Origin: Betaproteobacteria bacterium | Lineage (GTDB): Bacteria > Pseudomonadota > Gammaproteobacteria > Burkholderiales > Rhodocyclaceae | Direction of reading: 5' to 3' | Length of the DNA stretch: 64,000 nt | Assembly (NCBI GenBank): GCA_016703785.1 | Contig: JADJBM010000011.1 | Coordinates: 120,494-184,493, forward strand | Shown here: in pieces, positions 49,662-58,741 of the stretch | Numbering within the stretch: position 1 is the stretch's first letter | How the letters are laid out: the number at the start of each line of letters is the position of its first letter | Made by a program: the position numbers and the translations under genes | The notes under the pieces: model-generated | The model's database searches: none | What the model was told of the DNA's origin: nothing | The model's input: the letters and a program-made list of their open reading frames with translations, nothing else

Positions 49662-50653
49662 TCCTTCAGCCTGTCTTTCACGTATGCTGCGACACCATCC
49701 TCGACGCCGGCGAACGGTGCTTCGTAGCCCGCCTCGCGCAACAGCCCGATGTCGGCCTCGGTGTAGCTCTGGTACTTGCCCTTGAGGGCCTCGGGGAAGG
49801 CAATGTATTCGATCATGCCGCGGCCGCGCAGTTCCGCCAGCGACAGCGCTGCCTCGCCCTGCGCGGCGCGGCAGGCATTCACGGTGGCCACCGCAACGTC
49901 GTTGAAGGACTGCGCTCGCCCCGTGCCGAGGTTGAAGATGCCTGAAGCGCCCTGGTCGAGGAAATGCAGGTTGACCTTGACGACGTCGTCGATGAAGACG
50001 AAGTCGCGTCGCTGCTCGCCGTTGCCGTAGCCGTCGCAGCCCTCGAACAGCTTCACCTTGCCCTCCGCCTGGTACTGGTTGAAGAAATGGAAGGCCACCG
50101 AGGCCATGCGGCCCTTGTGCTGCTCGCGCGGGCCGTAGACGTTGAAGTAGCGGAAGCCGGCCACCTGCGCGTGAAAGTCAGTTTCTGCAAGACGGCGGCG
50201 CACGACCTGGTCGAAAAGGAACTTCGAATAGCCATAGACGTTGAGGGGCGCCTCGAACTCGCGCGACTCCTGGAACACCCGTCCGCCGCCATACACCGAG
50301 GCCGAGGAGGCGTAGAGGAAGGGCACTTCCTGATCAAGGCAGAAGTCGAGCAGTTCGAGGGAATAGCGATAGTTGTTGGCCATCATGTACTGGCCGTTGT
50401 GCTCCATGGTGTCGGAGCAGGCGCCCTGGTGTAGCACCGCGTCCACCGCGCCGTCGAACTCGCCTGCGGCGACCGCATCGATGAACTCGTTCTTGTCGAG
50501 ATAATCGGCGATTTCACAATCGACCAGATTGCGGTACTTGTCCGCCTTGGTGAGGTTGTCGACGGCAATGATGTCGCTGACACCGCGTTCGTTGAGCGCC
50601 TTGACCAGATTCGAGCCGATGAATCCGGCAGCACCGGTAACTATGGTGTACAT
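49658..50653 (-). CDS. hldD: ADP-L-glycero-D-manno-heptose 6-epimerase
   Basis: A 331-residue SDR epimerase that makes the final heptose donor for LPS inner core. MYTIVTGAAGFIGSNLVKAL binds NADP; YASSASVYGGGRVFQES and VYGYSKFLFD give the catalytic Ser, Tyr and Lys; RYFNVYGPREQHKGRMASV is characteristic of HldD. The ATG is 17 bases after the hldE stop. Confidence 0.95.
   Translation of the reverse strand: MYTIVTGAAGFIGSNLVKALNERGVSDIIAVDNLTKADKYRNLVDCEIADYLDKNEFIDAVAAGEFDGAVDAVLHQGACSDTMEHNGQYMMANNYRYSLELLDFCLDQEVPFLYASSASVYGGGRVFQESREFEAPLNVYGYSKFLFDQVVRRRLAETDFHAQVAGFRYFNVYGPREQHKGRMASVAFHFFNQYQAEGKVKLFEGCDGYGNGEQRRDFVFIDDVVKVNLHFLDQGASGIFNLGTGRAQSFNDVAVATVNACRAAQGEAALSLAELRGRGMIEYIAFPEALKGKYQSYTEADIGLLREAGYEAPFAGVEDGVAAYVKDRLKE
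50174..50197 (+). repeat. Dispersed bipartite motif, copy 14
   Basis: AAAGTCAG, spacer TTTCTGCAAG, ACGGCG. Exact, antisense in hldD, encoding RRLAETDFHA. Confidence 0.85.
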
Positions 50654-50669
50654 GTCGGTCTTTCTTTGA

Positions 50670-51623
50670 TCAGAGTGCGGCGCGCAACTCGTCGAGCTGC
50701 ACGACCGCCGTGCCAAGTTTGCCGACGACGATACCGGCCGTGCGGTTGGCGATGCGCATCGCGGTGTGCAGGTCGGCCCCGCTCGCCAGCATGACGGCCA
50801 TCGAGGCGATGACCGTGTCGCCGGCCCCGCTCACATCATAAACCTCCCGCGCCTGGGCCGGCTCGTGCAGCGCCTCCTCTTTGCCCTTCTCGCCACGGAA
50901 TAGCGTCATGCCTTCCTCACTGCGCGTCACCAGCAATGCCTCCAGCCCCAGTTCCTCGCGCAGCCGCGTCACCTTCGCCTGGAGGCTGGCCTCGGAAGTC
51001 CAGCCGCCGATCACCTGGCGCAGTTCGGCGCGGTTGGGCGTGAGCAGCGTGGCGCCGGCGTAGCGGTCGTAGTCCTCGCCCTTGGGGTCGACCAGCACCG
51101 GCTTGCCGGCTGCGCGCGCCAACCGGATCATCTCGCCGATGTGCGCCAGTCCGCCCTTGCCATAATCGGACAGGATGACGAGATCGCAGCGCGGCAACTG
51201 GCGCTCGAAGTCCGCCAGCTTGGCGCGCAGCACCTCGTGCGTCGGGCTGTTCTCGAAATCGATGCGCAGCAGCTGCTGCTGGCGGCCGACGACGCGCAAC
51301 TTGATGGTCGTCGACAGCTCCGCGTCCTCGTGCAGGCTGGTCTCGATGCCCTCGCCTTCCATCAGGCGCGCCAGCGAACGGCCGGCCTCGTCCGCACCGA
51401 CGACGGAAAGCAGGGAAACCTTCGCGCCGAGCGCCGCGCAGTTGCGCGCCACGTTGGCGGCGCCGCCGGGGCGCTCCTCGGTGCGCTCGACCTTGACCAC
51501 CGGCACCGGCGCCTCGGGCGAGATGCGGCTGACCTCGCCGAACCAGTAGCGGTCGAGCATGACGTCGCCCACCACCAGAATGCGTGCGACCGATGTGTCG
51601 GGCAGGACAAGCGTGTCCATCAT
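50670..51623 (-). CDS. hldE: D-glycero-beta-D-manno-heptose-7-phosphate kinase
   Basis: A 317-residue PfkB-family kinase equal to the N-terminal half of bifunctional HldE (RfaE domain I, also called HldA). VVGDVMLDRYWFGEVSRISPEAPVPVV is typical (core DVMLDRYWFGEVSRISPEAP), as are RPGGAANVARNCAALG and DVSGAGDTVIA with the catalytic Asp. The adenylyltransferase half is absent, so a separate HldC/RfaE2 must exist elsewhere. ATGATG start overlaps the ugd stop. Confidence 0.93.
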   Translation of the reverse strand: MMDTLVLPDTSVARILVVGDVMLDRYWFGEVSRISPEAPVPVVKVERTEERPGGAANVARNCAALGAKVSLLSVVGADEAGRSLARLMEGEGIETSLHEDAELSTTIKLRVVGRQQQLLRIDFENSPTHEVLRAKLADFERQLPRCDLVILSDYGKGGLAHIGEMIRLARAAGKPVLVDPKGEDYDRYAGATLLTPNRAELRQVIGGWTSEASLQAKVTRLREELGLEALLVTRSEEGMTLFRGEKGKEEALHEPAQAREVYDVSGAGDTVIASMAVMLASGADLHTAMRIANRTAGIVVGKLGTAVVQLDELRAAL

Positions 51624-52942
51624 GGTCTTCCGATAGCGAAATAATCGATGCCGGCGGCGCGCATCGCCGCCGGATCGTAGAGGTTGCGCCCGTCGAAGAC
51701 AAGCGGGGCCTTGAGGCGCCGCTTCATCTCGTCGAAATCGGGGCTGCGGAATTCCTTCCACTCCGTCACGATCACCAGCGCATCCGCGCCCTGGAGCGCG
51801 TCTGCGGGCGACTCGGCATAGTCGATGCGGGGCTCCGCACCGAAGATGCGTCGGGCCTCGTCCATGGCCACAGGGTCGTAGACGCTGACATTGGCGCCGC
51901 GCGCCAGCAGATCGGCGATGACGCGACGGCTGGGCGCTTCGCGCATGTCGTCGGTATTTGGCTTGAAGGCCAGGCCCCAGATGGCGAAGCGACGGCCAGA
52001 AAGGGTCTCGCCGAACTGCCCGACGATCTTGTGCCCGAGCACGCCCTTCTGGAACTCATTAGCCGCCTCCACTGCGTTGAGCACGCGCAAATCGCCACCC
52101 GCATCGCGCGCCGTACGATTGAGGGCCTGCACGTCCTTGGGGAAGCAGGAGCCGCCGTAGCCGCAGCCGGGATAGAGGAACTGGTAGCCGATGCGCGGAT
52201 CCGAGCCGATTCCCTGGCGCACCAGCTCGATGTCGGCGCCCAGCTTCTCGGCCAGATTGGCCAGTTCGTTCATGAACGAGATGCGCGTCGCCAGCATGGC
52301 ATTGGCGGCGTACTTGGTCAGCTCGGCCGAACGCACATCCATGACGATGAGGCGTTCATGGCTGCGCTGGAAGGGCGCGTAGAGCTGGCGCATAAGATCG
52401 ATGGCCTGCGCATCCTCGGCGCCGACGATGATGCGATCGGGGCGCATGAAGTCCTCCACCGCCGCGCCTTCCTTCAGGAACTCCGGGTTGGAAACGGTAC
52501 TGAACTCGGTTTTCAGTCCGCGCGCCGCCAGTTCCTCGGCCACGGCGCTGCGCACCCTGTCCGCCGTGCCGACCGGCACGGTCGACTTGTCGACGATGGC
52601 GCGGTAGCCGTCCATGTGGCGGCCGATGGAACGGGCCGCCGCAATGACGTACTGCAGGTCGGCCGAGCCGTCCTCGTCCGGCGGCGTGCCCACCGCGATG
52701 AACTGCAGCAACCCGTGCGCGACCGCTTCCGCCACGTCCGTGGTGAAGCGCAGGCGGCCGGCTGTGCGGTTGCGCGAAACCATGTCGAGCAGGCCCGGCT
52801 CGTGGATCGGCATGCCGCCGCTATTGAGGATGCGGATCTTCTCCGCATCGAGGTCCAGGCAGAACACATCGTTGCCGACCTCGGCGAGGCAGGTGCCCGA
52901 GACCAGGCCGACATAACCGGTGCCGATGACGGTAATTTTCAA
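51620..52942 (-). CDS. ugd: UDP-glucose 6-dehydrogenase
   Basis: A 440-residue enzyme converting UDP-glucose to UDP-glucuronate with two NAD+. VIGTGYVGLVSGTCLAEVGN binds NAD; the catalytic cysteine is in YPGCGYGGSCFPKDVQAL; GLAFKPNTDDMREAPS is the C-terminal UDP site. UDP-glucuronate may feed capsule, EPS or LPS sugars. Coupled to hldE by overlapping stop and start. Confidence 0.95.
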   Translation of the reverse strand: MKITVIGTGYVGLVSGTCLAEVGNDVFCLDLDAEKIRILNSGGMPIHEPGLLDMVSRNRTAGRLRFTTDVAEAVAHGLLQFIAVGTPPDEDGSADLQYVIAAARSIGRHMDGYRAIVDKSTVPVGTADRVRSAVAEELAARGLKTEFSTVSNPEFLKEGAAVEDFMRPDRIIVGAEDAQAIDLMRQLYAPFQRSHERLIVMDVRSAELTKYAANAMLATRISFMNELANLAEKLGADIELVRQGIGSDPRIGYQFLYPGCGYGGSCFPKDVQALNRTARDAGGDLRVLNAVEAANEFQKGVLGHKIVGQFGETLSGRRFAIWGLAFKPNTDDMREAPSRRVIADLLARGANVSVYDPVAMDEARRIFGAEPRIDYAESPADALQGADALVIVTEWKEFRSPDFDEMKRRLKAPLVFDGRNLYDPAAMRAAGIDYFAIGRP

Positions 52943-52952
52943 GACTGTTTCC

Positions 52953-54131
52953 TCAGGGTGTCAGATCGAATTCTTCGGTCCGCTTCGGCGGATAGCTCTC
53001 CCACGCGCCGCAGCCCGGGCAGCGCCAGTAGAACTGCCGCGCCTTGAAGCCGCAGTCGTCGCAGCGGTAGCGTGCCACCTTGCGGGTATGGTTGTGGATC
53101 AGGTTCTTCACCAGTTCCAGTTCGGCACGCCGTTCGGGCGGCGCCACCAGGATCTGCGCCTCGAGCAGCTTGTCCAGTCCGAGCAGGGTCGGGTTGCGCC
53201 GCAGTTCGTCGCGCACCAGCTGATGGGCCGCCTCCGGGCCGTCATCAACCAGCGTCCATTGGAATGCCGCATCGAGGAGGTCGAGCGACGGATGCTCCGC
53301 CAGATAGCTGCGCAGGAGCTGCAGCCCCTGTTCGCTGCGACCCAGCTTGCGGTAGGCCTCCATCAACTTGGCTGCGACCAGTGGCAGGTATACCGGGTTC
53401 TGCTGCTCGATGCGCTTCCAGGCCTCGATGGCAGACTCGGCGTCGCCTGCGGCGGCAAGCAGATCGCCCAGCAGGATGGTCGCCCGCACCGACTTGCGGT
53501 GCGTGGCCAGCGCCTCATCGAGCAGCTTGCGCGCCTCCGTGCGCCGGGAATTGTTGATCTCGATGGCAGCCAGCTCGCAATAGAAATTGGCGATTTCCTT
53601 CTGCCACAGGTGGTCGGTGTGATCGGGCAGCTGGCGGGCGATGTCGATGGCCTTGCGCCATTCCTTCTCCTGCTGGTAGATCTCCAGCAGGAAGTTCATG
53701 GCGTCCTCATTCTGGCTGGTATCGCGCAGGCCGACGAAGATATCCTCGGCGCGATCCAGCAGGCCGGCCTTGAGGTAGTCGTGTCCCAGCTCTTTCAGGG
53801 CATGCAGGCGCTGCTCATCGCTCAGGCCCTCGCGATCGACCAGGTTCTGGTGCATGCGGATGGCCCGTTCGGTCTCGCCGCGGCGGCGGAACAGGTTTCC
53901 CAGGGCAAAATGCAGCTCGGCCGTTTCCGAGTCGACCTTGGCTGCCTCCAGGAAGGCGTCGATAGCCTTGTCGGGCTGCTCGTTGAGGAGAAAGTTGAGC
54001 CCCTTGAAATAGGACTTCGGCAGTGTCCGGGATTCGCGCACGACATGCCGGATATCCACTCGCGCCGCCATCCATCCCAGGGCGAAAAACAGCGGGATCG
54101 CCAACAGCCACCACAGTTCGAATTCCATCAT
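52953..54131 (-). CDS. lapB: LPS assembly protein LapB (YciM), TPR and rubredoxin-like
   Basis: 392 residues. An N-terminal membrane helix (WWLLAIPLFFALGWMAA), about nine TPR repeats (LNFLLNEQPDKAIDAFLEAA and on) and a C-terminal zinc knuckle YRCDDCGFKARQFYWRCPGC (two CxxC). LapB works with FtsH to control LpxC turnover and hence LPS amount. The lapA gene lies just upstream, as in E. coli. Confidence 0.95.
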   Translation of the reverse strand: MMEFELWWLLAIPLFFALGWMAARVDIRHVVRESRTLPKSYFKGLNFLLNEQPDKAIDAFLEAAKVDSETAELHFALGNLFRRRGETERAIRMHQNLVDREGLSDEQRLHALKELGHDYLKAGLLDRAEDIFVGLRDTSQNEDAMNFLLEIYQQEKEWRKAIDIARQLPDHTDHLWQKEIANFYCELAAIEINNSRRTEARKLLDEALATHRKSVRATILLGDLLAAAGDAESAIEAWKRIEQQNPVYLPLVAAKLMEAYRKLGRSEQGLQLLRSYLAEHPSLDLLDAAFQWTLVDDGPEAAHQLVRDELRRNPTLLGLDKLLEAQILVAPPERRAELELVKNLIHNHTRKVARYRCDDCGFKARQFYWRCPGCGAWESYPPKRTEEFDLTP

Positions 54132-54170
54132 TTCCGACTTGTTCTCTGTTGTTGCCAGCCAGCGGCGCCC

Positions 54171-54428
54171 CTATGGCAGGCCCGGGCCGGCATCGATCGC
54201 CTTTTTCAGGCGGGCGATTTCCCGGCGCTGCCGCAGGAAGGTACCCAATGCCACAGACAGCCCGGCAAGCGCACCGGCCGCAAAGAAAATCAGCAGGACA
54301 ACCACCAGAGGCAGCGTCCATGCGGCATCAAGGAAAAAACGCAATGTCACCATGCCGTTGTTCTTCACTGCGAAACCGAGCAGGACGACGAACAGACCAA
54401 TCCTAAGCAGCCAGACGAAGTATTTCAT
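54171..54428 (-). CDS. lapA: LapA-family small inner-membrane protein
   Basis: 85 residues with two helices (WLLRIGLFVVLLGFAVKNN and LPLVVVLLIFFAAGALAGL) and a basic coiled end RREIARLKKAI. The VKNNGMVTLRFFLDAAW loop is the LapA (DUF1049) signature. It pairs with LapB. The start MKYFVWLLRIG is chosen because the longer frame adds only polar residues. Confidence 0.9.
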   Translation of the reverse strand: MKYFVWLLRIGLFVVLLGFAVKNNGMVTLRFFLDAAWTLPLVVVLLIFFAAGALAGLSVALGTFLRQRREIARLKKAIDAGPGLP

Positions 54429-54516
54429 GGCGATCCAGTGTGCGCACGGCAGGGCACGCAAAACGCAGATTCAGGGAGGCAATCCGGCTGTTTCGTCGTC
54501 TGGCCCGCGCCGCAAA

Positions 54517-54556
54517 CAAAAAAGGGGCGGCATCACCCGACGCCGCCCGATTTTTT
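54517..54556. terminator. Bidirectional rho-independent terminator
   Basis: Poly-A, GGGCGGC, 10-base loop, GCCGCCC, then poly-T (six). It reads as a terminator on both strands and separates rpsA-ihfB from lapA-lapB. Confidence 0.9.
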
Positions 54557-54582
54557 CAAACATGCGACTCAGCTGCAGCCGG

Positions 54583-54867
54583 TCAATCGAGCTGATCCAC
54601 GCGCTCGCGCAGTTCCTTGCCGGCCTTGAAATGCGGCACCCTCTTCTCCGGCACCTGCACCTTCTCGCCCGATTTCGGGTTGCGTCCGACACGCGGCGGC
54701 CTGTAATTCAGCGCAAAGCTGCCGAAGCCGCGAATCTCGATGCGATCGCCGCGGGTGAGCGCGGAGGTCATGGCATCGAGAATCATCTTGACCGCATAAT
54801 CGGCATCCTTGGCGACCAACTGCGGGAAACGTCCCGCCAGTTTCGCAATGAGCTCCGACTTCGTCAT
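54583..54867 (-). CDS. ihfB: Integration host factor subunit beta
   Basis: A 94-residue DNA-bending protein. MTKSELIAKLAGRFPQLVAK starts the dimer helices; RIEIRGFGSFALNYRPPRVGRNPKSGEKV is the arm with the intercalating Pro (core FGSFALNYRPPRVGRNPKSG). Standard position right after rpsA. Confidence 0.96.
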   Translation of the reverse strand: MTKSELIAKLAGRFPQLVAKDADYAVKMILDAMTSALTRGDRIEIRGFGSFALNYRPPRVGRNPKSGEKVQVPEKRVPHFKAGKELRERVDQLD

Positions 54868-54882
54868 GTTCGCCTGGTAAGG

Positions 54883-56595
54883 TTATTGCTGCGTGTTGCC
54901 GAGCTTGGCCTTGAGCAGGGCGCCCAGATTGGTCGTGCCGCTGGAAGCGGACGATTCGTTCTGCAGCTTCTGCATGGCTTCGTTCTGCTCGGCCTGGTCC
55001 TTGGCCTTGATCGACAGGTTGATCGAGCGCGACTTGCGGTCCACGTTGATGATCATGGTGTCGAGGATGTCGCCTTCCTTGATCAGCGTGCGCAGGTCCT
55101 CGACGCGCTCGCGGGCGGCCTCCGAGGCGCGCAGGTAGCCCTCGACCTCGTCGGACAGCTGCACCACCGCGCCACGGGCGTCAACGCTCTTCACCGTGCC
55201 CTTGACGACGCTGTTCTTGTCGTGGGTGGCGATGAAGTTGGTGAAGGGGTCGCCCTCCATCTGCTTGATGCCGAGCGAGATGCGCTCGCGCTCGACGTCG
55301 ATGGCCAGCACCACCGCCTCGATCTCGTCGCCCTTCTTGAAGTTGCGCACCGCCTCCTCGCCCGCCGCCGACCAGGACAGGTCGGACAGGTGCACCAGGC
55401 CGTCGATGTTGCCCGCCAGGCCGATGAAGATGCCGAAGTCGGTGATCGACTTGATCTGACCGCGGACCTTGTCACCCTTCTTCTGGTTGATGGCGAAATC
55501 GTCCCACGGGTTCGGCAGACACTGTTTCATACCGAGCGAGATGCGGCGGCGATCCTCGTCTATCTCGAGAATCATCACCTCGACCTCGTCGCCCAGCTGG
55601 ACGACTTTCGAGGGATGCACGTTCTTGTTGGTCCAGTCCATCTCGGAGACGTGCACCAGGCCCTCGATGCCCTGCTCGACTTCGACGAAGGCGCCATAGT
55701 CCGTGAGGTTGGTCACCTTGCCGAAGAGACGGGTGGTCTGCGGGTAACGGCGCGAAATGCCGACCCACGGATCCTCGCCGAGCTGCTTGAGGCCGAGCGA
55801 AACGCGGTTCTTTTCCTGGTCGAACTTGAGCACCTTGGCCTGCACCTCGTCGCCGACGTTGAGCACTTCCGAGGGATGGCGCACGCGGCGCCAGGCCAGA
55901 TCGGTGATGTGCAGCAGGCCGTCGATGCCACCGAGGTCTACGAAAGCACCGTAATCGGTGATGTTCTTGACGATGCCCTTGACGACCGTGCCTTCCTTCA
56001 GGTTGGCCAGCAGCGCCTCGCGCTCTTCACCCGCGGAGGCTTCCAGCACGGCGCGGCGCGATACGACGACGTTGTTGCGCTTGCGGTCGAGCTTGATGAC
56101 CTTGAACTCGAACTCCTTGTTCTCGTACGGCGTCGTGTCCTTGACGGGGCGAACATCCACCAGTGACCCGGGGAGGAAGGCGCGAATACCGTTGGTCATG
56201 ACGGTCAGGCCGCCCTTGACCTTGCCGTTGATGACGCCCTTCACGAGGGCGCCCTCGTTGAGTGCCTTCTCCAAGTCGTTCCAGGCCGAGATACGCTTGG
56301 CCTTTTCGCGCGACAGGCGGGTTTCGCCGTAGCCGTCCTCGAGCATCTCGATGGCGACGCTGACGTAGTCGCCCGGCTTGACCTCGACTTCGCCGCGATC
56401 GCTGCGGAACTCGTCCAAGGAGATGAAGCTTTCGGACTTGAGTCCGGCGTTGACGACGACGAAGTTCTGGTCGATGCGGACGACTTCCGCGGTGATCACT
56501 TCACCTGCGCGCATCTCCTGGCGGGTCAGGCTTTCTTCGAAGAGGGAGGCGAAACTTTCCTGGCTGGAGGCAGGGGTAGCGGTTGCAATGGACAT
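54883..56595 (-). CDS. rpsA: 30S ribosomal protein S1
   Basis: 570 residues with six S1 (OB) domains, for example GFLPGSLVDVRP-like AFLPGSLVDVRPVKD, GAFVDLGGIDGLLHITDLAW and GAFVEVEQGIEGLVHVSEMDW. It unwinds and binds mRNA on the ribosome. The first ATG (MSIATATPASSQESF) follows AGGTTTATTAACTC, a loose ribosome site, as is common for rpsA, which autoregulates its own translation. Confidence 0.97.
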   Translation of the reverse strand: MSIATATPASSQESFASLFEESLTRQEMRAGEVITAEVVRIDQNFVVVNAGLKSESFISLDEFRSDRGEVEVKPGDYVSVAIEMLEDGYGETRLSREKAKRISAWNDLEKALNEGALVKGVINGKVKGGLTVMTNGIRAFLPGSLVDVRPVKDTTPYENKEFEFKVIKLDRKRNNVVVSRRAVLEASAGEEREALLANLKEGTVVKGIVKNITDYGAFVDLGGIDGLLHITDLAWRRVRHPSEVLNVGDEVQAKVLKFDQEKNRVSLGLKQLGEDPWVGISRRYPQTTRLFGKVTNLTDYGAFVEVEQGIEGLVHVSEMDWTNKNVHPSKVVQLGDEVEVMILEIDEDRRRISLGMKQCLPNPWDDFAINQKKGDKVRGQIKSITDFGIFIGLAGNIDGLVHLSDLSWSAAGEEAVRNFKKGDEIEAVVLAIDVERERISLGIKQMEGDPFTNFIATHDKNSVVKGTVKSVDARGAVVQLSDEVEGYLRASEAARERVEDLRTLIKEGDILDTMIINVDRKSRSINLSIKAKDQAEQNEAMQKLQNESSASSGTTNLGALLKAKLGNTQQ

Positions 56596-56658
56596 GAGTT
56601 AATAAACCTAACGCCGACCGAAAGGGACGGCTCTTGTAAGTAAGTTGGACATCGCCAC

Positions 56659-56689
56659 AAAAAAAACCGGTCACTGCGGCAGGATGACC
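56659..56689 (-). terminator. Terminator upstream of rpsA
   Basis: On the minus strand: GGTCA, bulge, CTG-CCG-CAG, TGACC, GG, then eight T. It ends the serC-cmk transcript before rpsA, which then needs its own promoter within the 70 bases that follow. Otherwise 56596-56784 shows no gene. Confidence 0.55.
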
Positions 56690-56784
56690 CTGCATCAACC
56701 ATTCCATCAGTCGATTGGCCTGCCCGGGGCGGGACCCGCTGCACCGGCGTCTTTGCGACACCTTCGCCTGCGGCGCATCCAATC

Positions 56785-57451
56785 TCAGGAGCGCGCCGCA
56801 GCTTGCGGCAAACGTTGCCTCACCCTTTCGATCAACCCAGGTGACGGCCTCATCGACCGTCATTGCCGTGGTATCGAGCAGCTCGGCATCCGCACATTTC
56901 TGCAGGGGTGCGACCGCGCGCGCACTGTCGCGTGCATCGCGTTCGCGAAGGTCCTGCAAAAGAATATCAATGCTAGCAGACATTCCTTTGTCGATCAACT
57001 GTTTATAGCGCCGCTCGGCACGCGCCTCGGCTGTCGCAGTAAGGAAGACCTTGAGCGGCGCCTCGGGAAAAACCACGGATCCCATGTCACGCCCCTCGGC
57101 GACCAGGCCCGGCGCCTGCCGATAGGCGCGCTGGCGCTCCAGCAGGGCGGCACGCACGACCGGGAAAGCCGCCACTTTAGAGGCGCCGGCCGAGCATTCC
57201 TCGCTGCGGATGGCCGTCCCGGCATCCTCGCCGTCGAGCAGGATGCGCCCCCCCTCGAAGCTAGCCGGCAGGCTCCCGGCAATTCGCGCCAGTCCCTCGC
57301 CGTCGTCCAGCGCTACCCCGTGCCTGAGGGCAGCCAGCGCCACCAGCCGGTAGAGGGCGCCGCTGTCGAGGTAGTGGAGTCCCAGTTTTTCCGCTACCAG
57401 GGCGGCGACCGTACCCTTGCCCGAAGCCGAAGGACCGTCGATGGCGATCAC
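56785..57451 (-). CDS. cmk: Cytidylate kinase, joined in frame to AroA; C-terminus frameshifted
   Basis: Phosphorylates CMP and dCMP. VIAIDGPSASGKGTVAALVA (P-loop), DSGALYRLVALAALRHG and GRDMGSVVFPEAPLKVFLTA are diagnostic. There is no stop between aroA and this domain; a GTG at 57451 is the only nearby start, so either a fused AroA-Cmk protein or a GTG restart is made. After DEAVT the frame runs on to 56501, inside rpsA. Removing one base near 56840 gives GLIERVRQRLPQAAARS and a stop at 56785, which looks natural. Confidence 0.88.
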
Positions 57452-58741
57452 CGGTGCGACCAGGCTGGCAAAACGCTCGAAATACTCCGGAAAGGTTTTA
57501 TTCACGCACCGCGGGTCGTTGATGCGCACCGGCACGCCGCCCAGGCAGGCCAATGAGAAGCACATCGCCATGCGGTGGTCGTCGTAGGTGTCGATGGCGG
57601 CGTTCGGGACAAAAGTCAGCCCCCCGGACACGGCGATGGAATCGGTCCCCTCCTCTACCGCCGCGCCCAGCTTGCGCAGTTCGGTAGCCATGGCGACGAT
57701 GCGGTCGGTTTCCTTGACCCGCCAGCTGGCGATGTTTCGCAGCCGCGTCGTGCCCTCGGCGAACAGCGCCGCCACGGCCAGGGTCATGGCGGCATCCGGG
57801 ATGTGGTTGCAGTCCAGCTCGATGGCCTGCAGCCGGCCGCTTTCCGGCGCCCGCGCCTCGATCCAGTTCGGCCCCATCTCGATGCGCGCGCCCATCGCGG
57901 CGAGCGCCTCGGCGAAGCGAACGTCGCCCTGGATGCTGTTCCGCCCCACGCCTTCGACACGCACCGGCCCGCCGGCGATGGCGCCGGCCGCCAGAAAGTA
58001 AGAGGCGGATGAAGCGTCGCCCTCGACGAACACCATGCCGGGGCTGCGGTAGCGCGCCCCGGCCGGGATGCGGAATTCCCGCCAGCCGTCGCGCTCGACC
58101 GTCACGCCGAAGCGCGCCATCAGGTTCAGGGTGATGTCGATGTAGGGCCTGGAGATGAGTTCGCCGGCTACGTCCACCACCGCGCCGGCGCCGGTCAGCG
58201 GCAGCGCCATCAGGAGTGCGGTGAGGAACTGGCTGGAGGCCTCGCCGCGCACCGTCACCCGGCCGCCGGCGCGGATCGTCGCCGGCCGGATTTCCAGCGG
58301 CGGATAGCCCTCGCCGCCGAGGTAGCGGATGTCGGCGCCGAGCTGGCGCAGGGCGTCCACCAGGTCGCCGATCGGCCGTTCGTGCATGCGCGCCACGCCG
58401 GAGAGGCGGTAATGGCCTTTCGAGAGCGCCAGCGCCGCCGTCAGCGGACGGAAGGCCGTGCCGGCATTGCCGAGGAAGAGTTCGGCCTGCTTGACCGGAA
58501 AGGCACCGCCGGCCCCGCGCACGCGGAAGTCGTTGCCTTCCCCACGTTGCCAGTCGATGCCGAGCGCTCTCAGCGCCTCGAGCATGCGCTCGACGTCGTC
58601 TGACAGCAGCAGATCGCGGATGGCGGTCTCGCCCCCGGCCAGGGCGGCGAGCAGCAGGAAACGGTTGGAAATGCTTTTCGAGCCGGGCAGGCGCACGCTG
58701 CCCGAAGCATGACTCGCCGGGGCGAGGTCCAGGTGCTCCAT
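57452..58741 (-). CDS. aroA: 3-phosphoshikimate 1-carboxyvinyltransferase (EPSP synthase)
   Basis: About 430 residues, shikimate pathway step from shikimate-3-phosphate and PEP to EPSP. GSVRLPGSKSISNRFLLLAAL, LFLGNAGTAFRPLTAALAL, RMHERPIGDLVDALRQLG, WRVKETDRIVAMATELRKLG and YDDHRMAMCFSLA are all class I EPSP synthase motifs. The ATG overlaps the tyrA TGA (TGATG). The frame passes straight into cytidylate kinase without a stop. Confidence 0.95.
57612..57635 (+). repeat. Dispersed bipartite motif, copy 15
   Basis: AAAGTCAG, spacer CCCCCCGGAC, ACGGCG. Exact, antisense in aroA, encoding SIAVSGGLTFV. Confidence 0.85.

Noticed and set aside
56501..56784. Long C-terminal extension of cytidylate kinase into rpsA
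   Set aside because: It has no family counterpart and overlaps the S1 start; a one-base correction gives a natural end at 56785.
1241..57635. Interpretation of the 24-bp motif as a CRISPR repeat
   Set aside because: Copies are kilobases apart, in both orientations and mostly inside genes; there is no array.
1241..57635. Interpretation of the motif as a rho-independent terminator
   Set aside because: The two halves are not complementary and no U-run follows; most copies are mid-gene.
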